Assembly (NCBI GenBank): GCA_900548705.1
Contig: URLF01000074.1
Span: 1-12,288, forward strand
Origin: an uncultured Porphyromonadaceae bacterium
GTDB lineage: Bacteria > Bacteroidota > Bacteroidia > Bacteroidales > Muribaculaceae
Direction: 5' to 3'
DNA length: 12,288 bases
Under the pieces are notes generated by a model, which was not told the DNA's origin, did not search any database, and saw nothing but the letters and a program-made list of their open reading frames with translations. Every line of letters starts with the position of its first letter. Position 1 is the stretch's first letter. Of this stretch, positions 6,143 through 12,288 are shown piece by piece. The position numbers and the translations under genes are program-made.

Positions 6143-7156
6143 ATGTCAAGCAATGAATTTCCCGGACGGATTGCCGTCATGGGAGGCGGAAGCTGGGCCA
6201 CCGCCCTGGCCAAGCTGCTGCTCAAGAACTGCGAGTCAATCATATGGTATATGCGGCGTGACGACCGCATCGAGGATTTCATGCGCCTTGGCCACAACCC
6301 GGCATACCTGACGGATGTCCCTTTCGACACCGCCCGCATCGAATTCTCGTCTGACATCAACCATGTCGCCTCGACGGCCGACACCCTGCTGCTGGTGATG
6401 CCATCACCCTATTTCAAGAGCCATCTTGAGAAGGTGGAGATAGACCTGTCCGACAAATACATCGTCTCGGCTGTCAAAGGTATCGTCCCCGACGAGAACC
6501 AGCTGGTGACCGACTACATGATTGACAGGTTCGGGGTCAAGAGAGACCATACGCTCGTGGTATCCGGCCCCTGCCACGCCGAGGAGGTGGCCCTGGAGCG
6601 CCCTTCATATCTCACCGTGGGGTGTGAGGACATCGAAGTTGCCGGCAAGTTCGGCAACTGCCTCTGCGGCGCAGGAGCCCGTAACTGTCACGCCATCCTC
6701 TCCACCGACGTCGACGGCATCGAGTATGCCGGAGTGATGAAAAACATCTACGCCATCGCCGCCGGCATCGTCCACGGCATGAAGCGCGGCGACAACTTCC
6801 TGGCGATGCTCGTCTCCAACGCCATACGCGAGATGGAGGATTTCCTCGACGCGGTCAGCCCCCGTCCCCGCCAGATTTGCGACTCGGTATATCTCGGCGA
6901 CCTGCTGGTGACCTCTTATTCCCGTTTCTCCCGAAACCATAATTTCGGGTCGATGATCGGCAAGGGGTATTCCGTCAAGGCCGCCCGCATGGAGATGGAG
7001 CAGACCGCCGAGGGGTATTACGGCGCGAAGTGCATCCATGAGATCAACGCCCGTTACGATGTCGCGATGCCCATCGCCGAGGCTGTCTATGACATCCTCT
7101 ACCGCCGTGTACGTCCCGAATACGCCATCTCACGCATCGCCGACAAGCTGACATGA
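6143..7156 (+). CDS. gpsA: Glycerol-3-phosphate dehydrogenase [NAD(P)+]
   Basis: It reduces dihydroxyacetone phosphate to sn-glycerol 3-phosphate, the backbone for phospholipid synthesis, in the cytoplasm. The 337-residue protein shows the dinucleotide-binding loop G14-G-G-S-W-A-T-A, K112 in V-K-G, the conserved S-G-P-C-H-A-E-E (141-148), the active-site lysine K200 in A-G-V-M-K-N-I-Y-A-I-A-A-G, and the helical C-terminal signature G-D-L-L-V-T-S-Y-S-R-F-S-R-N-H-N-F-G (252-269). Length is normal. It follows lysS by 18 nt and overlaps the next gene by 4 nt (ATGA), so all are in one operon. In many Bacteroidales pgi follows gpsA; here an ABC ATPase takes that place. No oddity in the protein. Confidence 0.97.
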   Translation: MSSNEFPGRIAVMGGGSWATALAKLLLKNCESIIWYMRRDDRIEDFMRLGHNPAYLTDVPFDTARIEFSSDINHVASTADTLLLVMPSPYFKSHLEKVEIDLSDKYIVSAVKGIVPDENQLVTDYMIDRFGVKRDHTLVVSGPCHAEEVALERPSYLTVGCEDIEVAGKFGNCLCGAGARNCHAILSTDVDGIEYAGVMKNIYAIAAGIVHGMKRGDNFLAMLVSNAIREMEDFLDAVSPRPRQICDSVYLGDLLVTSYSRFSRNHNFGSMIGKGYSVKAARMEMEQTAEGYYGAKCIHEINARYDVAMPIAEAVYDILYRRVRPEYAISRIADKLT

Positions 7157-7809
7157 TTTCGATGCGCGGCATACACAAGAGTTTCGACCGCCTGGAGGTT
7201 CTCCGGGGGGTCGACCTTGATGTGCGCCAAGGGGAGATACTGTCGATTGTCGGCGCAAGCGGTGCGGGGAAGACCACACTGTTGCAGATTCTCGGCACAC
7301 TCGACCGTCCGGACAGCGGCACGGTCGAATATGACGGTACCCGCGTGTTCGACCTCGGCACAAAGGCCCTCGCCCGTTTCCGTAACCGGAACATCGGATT
7401 CATTTTCCAGTTCCACCAGCTGCTGCCAGAGTTCTCGATGCTTGAGAATGTGGCGATGCCCGCACTCATCGGCGGCGAGAACCGCGCCGCCGCCATGCGC
7501 CGCGCTGCGGAACTGATTGACTACCTCGGTCTGGGTGACCGCGCCTCTCACCGTCCGGCCCAGCTCTCAGGGGGTGAACGCCAACGTGCGGCTGTGGCAC
7601 GCGCATTGGTCAACAATCCATCCGTGATTCTCGCCGACGAACCGTCAGGCAGTCTCGACTCGGCCAACCGCCGCGAGCTGTATGACCTCTTCTTCCGCCT
7701 GCGCGACGAACGCCGTCAGACCTTCGTCATTGTAACCCATGACGAATCACTCGCCTCCCGCTCCGACCGGGTCATCCACATCGCCGACGGGGTCGTAACC
7801 CATCCCTGA
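7153..7809 (+). CDS. ABC transporter ATP-binding protein, LolD/MacB type
   Basis: This 218-residue ATPase has Walker A G34-A-S-G-A-G-K-T-T, Q-loop Q86, signature L138-S-G-G-E-R-Q-R, Walker B V-I-L-A-D-E-P (158-164), D-loop S-G-S-L-D, and switch histidine H196. The features around the Q-loop (F-I-F-Q-F-H-Q-L-L-P-E-F-S) and the length match the LolD/MacB/FtsE branch, whose members work with separate membrane subunits to release lipoproteins or export substrates across the envelope. No permease is encoded in the window, so the partner is elsewhere and the substrate cannot be named; lipoprotein release is the best guess. The start ATG overlaps the gpsA stop (ATGA), giving coupled translation, and the stop is 8 nt before the lipoprotein gene. 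Confidence 0.9.
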   Translation: MISMRGIHKSFDRLEVLRGVDLDVRQGEILSIVGASGAGKTTLLQILGTLDRPDSGTVEYDGTRVFDLGTKALARFRNRNIGFIFQFHQLLPEFSMLENVAMPALIGGENRAAAMRRAAELIDYLGLGDRASHRPAQLSGGERQRAAVARALVNNPSVILADEPSGSLDSANRRELYDLFFRLRDERRQTFVIVTHDESLASRSDRVIHIADGVVTHP

Positions 7810-7817
7810 CCACCGAC

Positions 7818-8490
7818 ATGAAACCGATATTCCTCCCCCTCATCCTCCCCGTCCTGCTCCTGCTCGCCGCCTGCTCCGAAAAAGGGAGCGACGAGCCCCA
7901 TCCAGCCACCCTTTACGACATCTGCGAGGTGGCTCAGGCAGGCACAGCCACCCCGACCATCCTCCATCTCTACCGTCCCGACTCCGACGAGCCGGTAATC
8001 CTCACCGCCCCTGCGGGAGCCTTGGGACAACCTGCCCCCGACCCCGGCACCTCCATAATGGCAGCCTACACCCCCCAGCGGCGAACCATACACCTCCGGC
8101 CCCGTCACCCTCCACCGCTGGGCAACCATCACCAACCTCACCATCCAGGAAGCCAAGACCGAAAACGACCTCCAGGGCTGGGACAACGACCCCGTATGGC
8201 TCCTCTCGGCATGGCGCGCCGGCAACAAAATCTGCATGCGGCTCCGCCTCGGCTACGACACCGCCCCCCGCCGTTTCGCCCTCCTGCTCGACCCCGCCAC
8301 CCTCGAAGACCCCATCCCGACGGCCTACCTCTACCACAGTCGCCCCACCGACGCCCCCACCTTCGACCGCCAGTATTACGTCGCCATCGACATCACCCCC
8401 ATCTGGTCCCTCCCCACCACCTCCGGCCTCCGCATCCGCCTGGCCAACTCCGCCTCCCCCTCCCTCACCACCCTCCTCTTCCAGAAATAA
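7818..8490 (+). pseudogene. NigD-like lipoprotein, disrupted by a +1 frameshift
   Basis: The first 84 or so codons read as a lipoprotein: a hydrophobic signal with lipobox L-A-A-C19-S, then a beta-rich segment. At the C6 run 8071-8076 the good frame shifts by +1: the original frame becomes an implausible His/Pro/Arg-rich tail to 8525, while the next frame continues sensibly (P-S-G-E-P-Y-T-S-G-P-V-T-L-H-R-W) to a TAA at 8488. The span is 673 bases, one more than 224 codons, so a single extra C explains it; the repaired product is 223 residues. The overall plan (lipobox, OB-like N-terminal half, C-terminal beta domain ending near the stop) resembles NigD-like lipoproteins of Bacteroidetes. That family call is moderate. 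It may be a true decaying gene, a slippage switch or a sequencing error. It is last in the lysS operon. Confidence 0.75.
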
Positions 8491-8525
8491 TGCCCGCAAT
8501 CTCCTCTTTTTTTGCGATTTTATAG

Positions 8526-8533
8526 TAACTTTG
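8526..8533 (+). promoter_or_regulatory. -7 box of the GATC restriction operon promoter
   Basis: TAACTTTG is a perfect -7 element, 19 nt before the GTG start of the Dam-type gene. No good -33 TTTG is found at the usual distance (the nearest, 8511-8514, is too close), so strength is uncertain. Transcription from here would give a leader of only about 12 nt. It marks the boundary between the GC-rich lysS operon and the AT-richer restriction block. Confidence 0.55.
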
Positions 8534-8552
8534 TAATTCAAGATATATCCAC

Positions 8553-9518
8553 GTGGCATTAAAAAGGACTATTGAAGCGAAACCATTCTTAAAATGGGCA
8601 GGAGGCAAGACCCAGTTGCTTCCTGTCTTGGATGCTCATTTACCCGCACATTTCTCTGAGATTCCTGAGGTCACTTATATTGAACCATTTGTCGGAGGTG
8701 GCGCAATGTTATTTCATATGCTGCGTACATATCCCAACATACAGAGTGCAATCATAAATGATCTCAACGGGAAGCTGATAAACGCATACCGCATTATCCG
8801 GAATTCCCCCCAAGAACTAATCGAATGTCTGACAGATATTCAAATGCGATTCTATGAGTTGGCAGACAATATGCAGCGGAAAGATTTCTTCTTGTCATAC
8901 CGCGAACGATTCAACCGCGAAAAGCTGACAAAATCAGAAAACGCGGCTATCCTTATTTTCCTTAACAGAACCTGCTTCAATGGGCTGTATAGAGAAAATT
9001 CAAAGGGAGAATTCAATGTCCCATTCGGGAGGTATGTCAACCCCACAATATGTGATAAAGAAACCATACTAGCCAACAGCCGTTTACTGCAGAAAGTCAC
9101 CATTCTGAACGGGGATTTCTCTATGGCTACCGGAAACAACAATGGCTATACCTTCATTTATTTTGACCCCCCATACAGGCCTTTGAGCAACACATCCAAC
9201 TTCAATTCCTACGTCAAGGAACCTTTCAATGACAATGAGCAGATACGTCTACGCGACCATGTGGTGGAACTGACTCAAAAGGATGTCCATATACTTCTCA
9301 GCAACTCGGACGGCAGAGCCTCCAATCCCCAGGATTTGTTCTTTGACCATATATACAACCAATTCCACATCAACCGAATTGAGGCAAGGCGCAACATCAA
9401 TGCCAATGCGCTCGGGCGTGGAGTTACATCCGAATTGCTTATCAGAAATTACGAACGCTGTAAAGGGGTTAACCATATAATGCCCGTTCAGCAACAACTT
9501 TTTTATGCCAATGTCTAA
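8553..9518 (+). CDS. Dam-type DNA adenine-N6 methyltransferase (DpnM/M.MboIA-like)
   Basis: It should transfer a methyl group to the adenine N6 of GATC in double-stranded DNA, protecting the host. The 321-residue protein has the D12-class (alpha) order: F-L-K-W-A-G-G-K-T (12-20) and F-V-G-G-G-A (46-51) for S-adenosylmethionine binding, the central block N138-R-T-C-F-N-G-L-Y-R...G-E-F-N-V-P-F-G, the catalytic D205-P-P-Y, and the C-terminal N-A-L-G-R-G...E-L-L-I-R-N-Y. The start is GTG at 8553; no in-frame ATG precedes it, and the first conserved motif begins at residue 12, so a later start would cut the protein. The leader is very short with no Shine-Dalgarno. Its stop lies within the start of the endonuclease gene. 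GATC specificity is inferred from the DpnII-type neighbour. Confidence 0.93.
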   Translation: MALKRTIEAKPFLKWAGGKTQLLPVLDAHLPAHFSEIPEVTYIEPFVGGGAMLFHMLRTYPNIQSAIINDLNGKLINAYRIIRNSPQELIECLTDIQMRFYELADNMQRKDFFLSYRERFNREKLTKSENAAILIFLNRTCFNGLYRENSKGEFNVPFGRYVNPTICDKETILANSRLLQKVTILNGDFSMATGNNNGYTFIYFDPPYRPLSNTSNFNSYVKEPFNDNEQIRLRDHVVELTQKDVHILLSNSDGRASNPQDLFFDHIYNQFHINRIEARRNINANALGRGVTSELLIRNYERCKGVNHIMPVQQQLFYANV

Positions 9519-10335
9519 ATCTTTCCAAATCTTTATGTCTCAATTGAAAGAGACAAACCTGACCTTAAAAGATTTTGTTGATTTCCCGAAAGTTGAAGCT
9601 AATGTCGATAAGATTTCGATGAAGCTTCATCAACTTAATTACCTCATCGGCCAGCAGGATATGGCTAAAGCTGTCCATAATCTATGGGATGAAAATCCAC
9701 AAGTGTTTTCTGTGCTTGAGATATTGATTGCCGTGCGGGACAAGGGCAAAAAGAAAGCTATCGACTATACCGGCAAACTGACCCCACTAAGGGACTATTA
9801 TTCTTCTCCTGAAAAGGTAATCACATTTCTCAATGAGACCGGATTGACAAAAGTATTCCAGAGCCGACAGGTAAAAAATCTGGTGGACTACGTTTTCGGG
9901 GTTGAAGTTGGGTTGGATTCAAACGCGAGGAAAAATCGCGGCGGCCATATAATGGAAACGATTGTGACAAATATCCTCTTAGAGAACAATATCCCTTTCC
10001 GCAAGGAAGTATATTGCACAGAATTTCCACGAATCAAGGAAGTACTTGGCACCGACAAAAAACGTTTTGATTTTGTTATTTCCTCCTCTGGCATCACATA
10101 CCTGTTTGAAGTGAATTTCTATAATAGCGGTGGCTCAAAGCTAAACGAAGTCGCCAGAGCATACATCGAACTCTCATCGAAAATCAATTCAGTACCCGGC
10201 TATGAGTTCGTATGGATCACGGATGGCTTCGGATGGAAATCTGCATCAAACAAACTTGAAGAAGCATTTATGTCCATCCCTCACTTATATAATCTGACAG
10301 ATATAAAAGACTTCTTATCCTTTTTGAAATCCTGA
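9505..10335 (+). CDS. DpnII/MboI-family type II restriction endonuclease, predicted GATC
   Basis: This 276-residue protein matches the DpnII family, which cuts unmethylated GATC before the G. Visible signatures are G-L-D-S-N-A-R-K-N-R-G-G (136-147) followed by E151, then R187-F-D-F-V, and F-E202-V-N-F-Y...G-G-S-K-L-N-E (201-215). Together these give a PD-(D/E)XK-type core in which the final lysine position reads N, as is usual in this family. Two ATGs are possible: 9505 (14-nt overlap with the methylase) or 9511 (8-nt overlap). Either gives translational coupling after the protective methylase. It sits between two methylases, the same gene order as the MboI system, while the pneumococcal DpnII operon has the endonuclease last. 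No damage is seen. Confidence 0.93.
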   Translation: MPMSKSFQIFMSQLKETNLTLKDFVDFPKVEANVDKISMKLHQLNYLIGQQDMAKAVHNLWDENPQVFSVLEILIAVRDKGKKKAIDYTGKLTPLRDYYSSPEKVITFLNETGLTKVFQSRQVKNLVDYVFGVEVGLDSNARKNRGGHIMETIVTNILLENNIPFRKEVYCTEFPRIKEVLGTDKKRFDFVISSSGITYLFEVNFYNSGGSKLNEVARAYIELSSKINSVPGYEFVWITDGFGWKSASNKLEEAFMSIPHLYNLTDIKDFLSFLKS

Positions 10336-10353
10336 GCGACACCACATCACGTC

Positions 10354-11226
10354 ATGAATCCCGTATACAAGTCTGACAATAAAGATTTCGCGCTCCTTCA
10401 TGGCGACTGCTGCAAACTCCTGTCTGATTTTGATTTCAAGTTCGACATAATTTTTGCAGACCCGCCCTATTTCCTGTCGAACGGAGGGATAAGTTATCAA
10501 GCCGGCAAGATTGTGTGTGTTGATAAAGGGAATTGGGATAAGCCCAACAATGAATCCATTGAGGATTTCAATCGCCGATGGCTTTTCCTTTGTCGGGATA
10601 AACTTAAAGAAAACGGCACAATATGGGTATCCGGCACACATCATAACATCTTTTCTGTGGCCAATGTAATGAGAGAGCTTGGTTATAAGATTCTCAACGT
10701 CATAACCTGGGCAAAAACCAACCCGCCACCTAACATATCTTGCCGTTACTTTACATTCTCGACTGAGTTCATAATTTGGGCAAGAAAGAGCGAGAGGACA
10801 CCACATAAATACAATTACAGTCTTATGAAAGCCCTGAACGGAGGTAAACAAATGACTGACGTATGGCGTCTTCCGGCCATAGGGCGGTGGGAAAAGAGCT
10901 GCGGCAAACATCCCACCCAGAAACCTTTGGCGGTATTGACTCGTATTATTTTAGCCTCCACGGATGTAAACGACTGGATTCTCGACCCATTTTCAGGAAG
11001 TTCCACTACCGGAATAGCCGCGAATTTATGCGGAAGAAAATTTCTCGGGATTGAAAAGGAGCCGGAATATATAAATCTGGCCATCCTTCGGAGGGAAGAA
11101 ATAAATAATCCCGAAATATTCCGGAGTCATCAACAACATTTGGAAGACCTGAAAATTTATCACCGCATTCTCAAAAACCAGCCATTTCCAATACCTCAGA
11201 ATGAAAATCAGCCAGATTTTAGATAA
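10354..11226 (+). CDS. Second DNA adenine methyltransferase, DpnA/M.MboIC-like
   Basis: This 290-residue beta-class amino-methyltransferase has the catalytic D36-P-P-Y-F-L-S-N-G-G first, then T-Q-K-P (188-191) and the cofactor loop D211-P-F-S-G-S-S-T-T-G. That order is the reverse of the Dam-type protein. Related DpnA/MboC enzymes methylate GATC and, for DpnA, can act on single-stranded DNA, which protects newly entered or replicating strands from the endonuclease. It follows the endonuclease by 18 nt with no Shine-Dalgarno, as the last gene of the operon. The last 40 residues are a charged, loosely conserved tail. No terminator is visible before the next gene's promoter 5 nt beyond the stop. 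The family and pairing are firm; single-strand activity is inference. Confidence 0.92.
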   Translation: MNPVYKSDNKDFALLHGDCCKLLSDFDFKFDIIFADPPYFLSNGGISYQAGKIVCVDKGNWDKPNNESIEDFNRRWLFLCRDKLKENGTIWVSGTHHNIFSVANVMRELGYKILNVITWAKTNPPPNISCRYFTFSTEFIIWARKSERTPHKYNYSLMKALNGGKQMTDVWRLPAIGRWEKSCGKHPTQKPLAVLTRIILASTDVNDWILDPFSGSSTTGIAANLCGRKFLGIEKEPEYINLAILRREEINNPEIFRSHQQHLEDLKIYHRILKNQPFPIPQNENQPDFR

Positions 11227-11231
11227 ATCAT

Positions 11232-11262
11232 TTTGAAAGAAACGGCAAAAAAGTTAATTTTG
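11232..11262 (+). promoter_or_regulatory. Promoter of the M28 lipoprotein gene
   Basis: TTTG (11232-11235), a 19-nt spacer and TAATTTTG (11255-11262) match the Bacteroidota consensus perfectly. The expected transcription start is near 11268-11270, at the ATG itself, so the mRNA would be leaderless or nearly so. Confidence 0.8.
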
Positions 11263-11267
11263 CGAAT

Positions 11268-12287
11268 ATGAAGAAATTTGTTTGGACGATGGTGGCGGCG
11301 GTTGCTGTCGGACTGATGGCTTGCGGCGGGAAGGCCGCGGCCAACGGCAGTGACGCGCAGGCTGCTGGGGATGGCTCCGCCGAGGGTAGTGTGCTGATGG
11401 CTCCTGTCGAGGCTGATGCCGACTCCCTCTTCGGATTCGTGGAGACGCAGGTGGGCTTCGGCCCCCGCACACCCGGTTCGGACAGCCACGCGGCTTGCCG
11501 CCGTTACCTCATCGAGTCCCTGAAACGCTACGGAGTGGACACAGTGATGGTGCAGGCCGCCCCGGTCACCACCTGGAAAGGTGAGAAACAGACCGCATGG
11601 AACATCCTGGGAAGAATCAACCCCGGGGCCACTGGCCGCATACTGTTGCTCGCCCATTACGACACCCGTCCCTGGGCCGACGAAGACCCGAGGGAGGAAT
11701 ACCGCAACACCCCGATTGACGGGGCCAACGACGGCGCTTCCGGAGTTGCCGTCCTGTTGGAGACCGTCCGCTGTCTCCAGAAAAACCGTCCCGACAGCAT
11801 CGGCATAGACCTGCTGCTGGTCGACATGGAGGACTCCGGACGTTCCGGTGGGGGAGATGAGGAAAGCTGGTGTCTCGGCACCCAGAAATGGGTGGAGGCA
11901 ATGCCCTATGGCACCGCCGACCGCCCGATGTACGGCATCCTGCTCGACATGGTCGGAGGGAAAGACGCTGTCTTCCACCGCGAGTATCTCTCCCAGACCT
12001 ACGCCAAGAGCATCGTCGACAAGGTGTGGGCGCTGGCCAACGCCTCCGGCCACGCCGACCGTTTCCCCAACTCCATGGGGGGCTCCGTAATCGACGACCA
12101 TCTCTATGTCAACCAGGCTGGAATCCCCTGTGTCGACATCATCGAAAGCAGCAATCCCCACACCGGCAGCTTCAACCCGACCTGGCACACCACCTCCGAC
12201 AACCTCGCCTCAATCGACCGCGAGACCCTGCGGGTCGTGACCCAGCTGGTGCTAAACCTTCTCTACCGCGAGGACGGGAAAATCTGA
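11268..12287 (+). CDS. M28-family zinc peptidase or glutaminyl cyclase lipoprotein
   Basis: This is a complete 339-residue protein with a lipoprotein signal: M-K-K, a hydrophobic stretch and lipobox L-M-A-C19-G, followed by a small-residue linker to about 45. The catalytic domain carries the M28 zinc set: H127-Y-D-T-R-P-W, D152 in G-A-N-D-G-A-S-G, a downstream acidic pair in D-M-E-D-S-G, and H-T-T-S-D-N near the C-terminus. In Bacteroidetes such proteins act either as aminopeptidases or as enzymes that cyclise N-terminal glutamine of exported proteins; the D-T-R-P-W-A-D block favours the glutaminyl cyclase branch. It would be anchored by lipid in the cell envelope. It is GC-rich like lysS, so it probably flanked the lysS operon before the GATC block arrived. 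Its TGA ends one base before the window end. Confidence 0.9.
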   Translation: MKKFVWTMVAAVAVGLMACGGKAAANGSDAQAAGDGSAEGSVLMAPVEADADSLFGFVETQVGFGPRTPGSDSHAACRRYLIESLKRYGVDTVMVQAAPVTTWKGEKQTAWNILGRINPGATGRILLLAHYDTRPWADEDPREEYRNTPIDGANDGASGVAVLLETVRCLQKNRPDSIGIDLLLVDMEDSGRSGGGDEESWCLGTQKWVEAMPYGTADRPMYGILLDMVGGKDAVFHREYLSQTYAKSIVDKVWALANASGHADRFPNSMGGSVIDDHLYVNQAGIPCVDIIESSNPHTGSFNPTWHTTSDNLASIDRETLRVVTQLVLNLLYREDGKI

Positions 12288-12288
12288 A

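Noticed and set aside
8077..8525. His/Pro/Arg-rich C-terminal half of the uninterrupted frame starting at 7818
   Set aside because: It is the out-of-frame reading after the C6 tract; the adjacent frame gives ordinary protein sequence to a stop at 8490.
11208..12188. 326-codon reading frame antisense to the M28 gene
   Set aside because: Same shadow effect: the sense protein has a lipobox and zinc-site motifs and a consensus promoter, while the antisense has none.
1..12288. CRISPR array, integrase, transposase, or terminal repeats of an insertion sequence
   Set aside because: No regularly spaced repeats and no recombinase-like protein were seen on either strand.

Overview
The window looks like chromosome from a Bacteroidales bacterium (Bacteroidota), quite possibly Muribaculaceae. 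The evidence is indirect. Four promoters match the Bacteroidota sigma factor pattern (-33 TTTG or TTG, about 19-21 nt, then -7 TAnnTTTG). lysS and gpsA are adjacent, there is a NigD-like lipoprotein gene, and only one gene has a clear Shine-Dalgarno sequence. No rRNA or other species marker is present, so the family assignment is inference.

Layout, left to right. (1) 1-1762: a two-gene minus-strand operon encoding an XRE-type DNA-binding protein and a CoiA-like nuclease-family protein. Its promoter is overlaid by a perfect 14-bp inverted repeat that looks like an autoregulatory operator. (2) 1779-1858: a long, nearly perfect hairpin (30-bp arms, one mismatch) that can terminate the transcript arriving from the right. 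(3) 2033-3830: a minus-strand type II restriction-modification pair, a C5-cytosine methyltransferase overlapping an NgoMIV-family endonuclease, predicted to target GCCGGC. (4) 3912-3988: tRNA-Ala(GGC) with encoded CCA, its own promoter and a hairpin terminator. (5) 4197-8490: a GC-rich plus-strand housekeeping operon: lysS, gpsA, a LolD-like ABC ATPase, and a NigD-like lipoprotein gene broken by a +1 frameshift at a C6 tract. (6) 8553-11226: an AT-richer, complete DpnII/MboI-type GATC restriction-modification operon in the order Dam-type methylase, DpnII endonuclease, DpnA-type methylase. (7) 11268-12287: a complete, GC-rich M28-family lipoprotein peptidase or glutaminyl cyclase gene with its own promoter and almost no leader.

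The main theme is DNA defence: two complete type II systems with different chemistry (5-methylcytosine at GCCGGC, N6-methyladenine at GATC), plus a regulator/CoiA-like pair that may be a third module, around core metabolic genes. Both restriction blocks and the XRE/CoiA block are visibly richer in A+T than lysS-gpsA and the M28 gene, which suggests acquisition by transfer. GATC occurs only 7 times by my hand count in 12,288 bases (about 48 expected for equal base use), including in the core genes, while GCCGGC occurs 5 times (about 3 expected). This fits long exposure of the lineage to GATC restriction and a more recent, or less selective, GCCGGC system. No integrase, transposase, CRISPR array or origin was seen.
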